Notes under the pieces: generated by a model
Database searches by the model: none
What the model saw: only the letters and a program-made list of their open reading frames with translations
Told to the model about the DNA's origin: nothing
Position numbers and translations under genes: made by a program
From: Bacteroidales bacterium
GTDB taxonomy: Bacteria > Bacteroidota > Bacteroidia > Bacteroidales > F082
Length of the DNA: 12,551 nucleotides
Reading direction: 5' to 3'
Assembly: GCA_017508895.1 (NCBI GenBank)
Contig: JAFWRA010000275.1
Location: forward strand, 1 to 12,551
Shown: piece after piece, positions 12,176 to 12,551 of the stretch
How the letters are laid out: each line of letters starts with the position of its first letter
How positions within the stretch are numbered: the stretch's first letter is position 1

Positions 12176-12551
12176 ATGTTTGAAATTAAGGGAAAGGTAA
12201 ATACGGCAATCTGCTACGCGACAGTAGTAGAGGACGAAGCAATAGAGCAGATCCGCCGGATGTGTGATTACTCCTTCACGGAGGGTTCCAAAATCCGCAT
12301 CATGCCGGACGTGCACGCGGGAAAGGGCTGCACGATCGGAACGACCATGACGGTTGCGGGAAAGGCCGTGCCCAACGTGGTTGGCGTCGACATCGGATGC
12401 GGCATGTATACGGTGGAGCTTGGTAAGGCTGCCGTCGATTTTGAAAAGGTGGACGAGGCGGCGCACTTTATTCCTTCCGGCATGAATATCTGGGAGGGAC
12501 GGACGGAACGATTTGATCTGGAATCCCTTCGTTGCTATCGCGAGCTGAAAA
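12176..12551 (+). CDS. rtcB: RtcB-family RNA ligase, N-terminal 125 codons (runs off the window)
   Basis: The open frame from ATG 12176 to the right edge encodes the start of an RtcB protein. MPDVHAGKGCTIGTTMTV (43-60) and NVVGVDIGCGM (67-77) are the defining motifs; Asp72 and Cys75 are the manganese ligands of the active site. RtcB joins RNA ends with 2',3'-cyclic phosphate (or 3'-phosphate) to 5'-hydroxyl using GTP, in RNA repair or tRNA maturation. The GTP-linked histidine and the rest of the protein lie beyond the window (usual length about 380-480). GAGGTGAG just upstream is the ribosome site. The gene is preceded by a terminator and a long leader, which suggests control of transcription into the gene. 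Confidence 0.93.
   Translation, partial: MFEIKGKVNTAICYATVVEDEAIEQIRRMCDYSFTEGSKIRIMPDVHAGKGCTIGTTMTVAGKAVPNVVGVDIGCGMYTVELGKAAVDFEKVDEAAHFIPSGMNIWEGRTERFDLESLRCYRELK

Overview
The window looks like two unrelated pieces of DNA joined near base 7993. Bases 1 to about 7993 read as Bacteroidales (Bacteroidetes). Starts lack Shine-Dalgarno sequences, upstream regions carry TAnnTTTG -7 boxes, a secreted protease ends in a type IX secretion (Por) sorting domain, and the last gene has the signal peptide plus carboxypeptidase-regulatory start of an outer-membrane receptor. Bases from about 7994 to the end read as Firmicutes, probably Lachnospiraceae. Genes there have AGGAG/GGAGG ribosome sites, TATAAT promoters with 17-base spacers and U-tailed terminators. 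Two genes are cut in mid-domain at the join, so a chimeric metagenome contig is more likely than a real fusion or transfer.

Left part. A proline-iminopeptidase-like hydrolase runs off the left edge (minus strand). Next comes a two-domain Fic protein (minus) whose promoter region carries a 33-base direct repeat. An IS200-type TnpA transposase (plus) is followed by a large nested palindrome built of small hairpins. A minus-strand pair encodes a T9SS-exported C10 cysteine protease and a small helical protein. Divergent from these, a CatA-like acyltransferase and an Ntn amide hydrolase form a tight operon. A MerR regulator with a GyrI-like drug-sensing domain and a terminator follow, then a GNAT acetyltransferase. 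The CatA-like operon and the GNAT gene share a strikingly similar 66-base promoter block, suggesting one regulon. The left part ends in the truncated receptor start.

Right part. It begins inside an Hpt phosphotransfer domain, then a degenerate HATPase-like protein and a STAS anti-anti-sigma protein (a partner-switching style cluster). These are followed by a VanZ-family membrane protein, a YbhN/MprF-type membrane protein, a flavin reductase family protein and the first 125 codons of an RtcB RNA ligase.

The least explained elements are regulatory or structural: the palindrome after tnpA, with a compensatory base-pair change between inverted copies; the promoter duplication; the VanZ hairpin that buries its ribosome site; and the roughly 250-base leader before rtcB, with a promoter, small ORF, terminator and possible antiterminator strand. 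No tRNA, rRNA or CRISPR array was seen.
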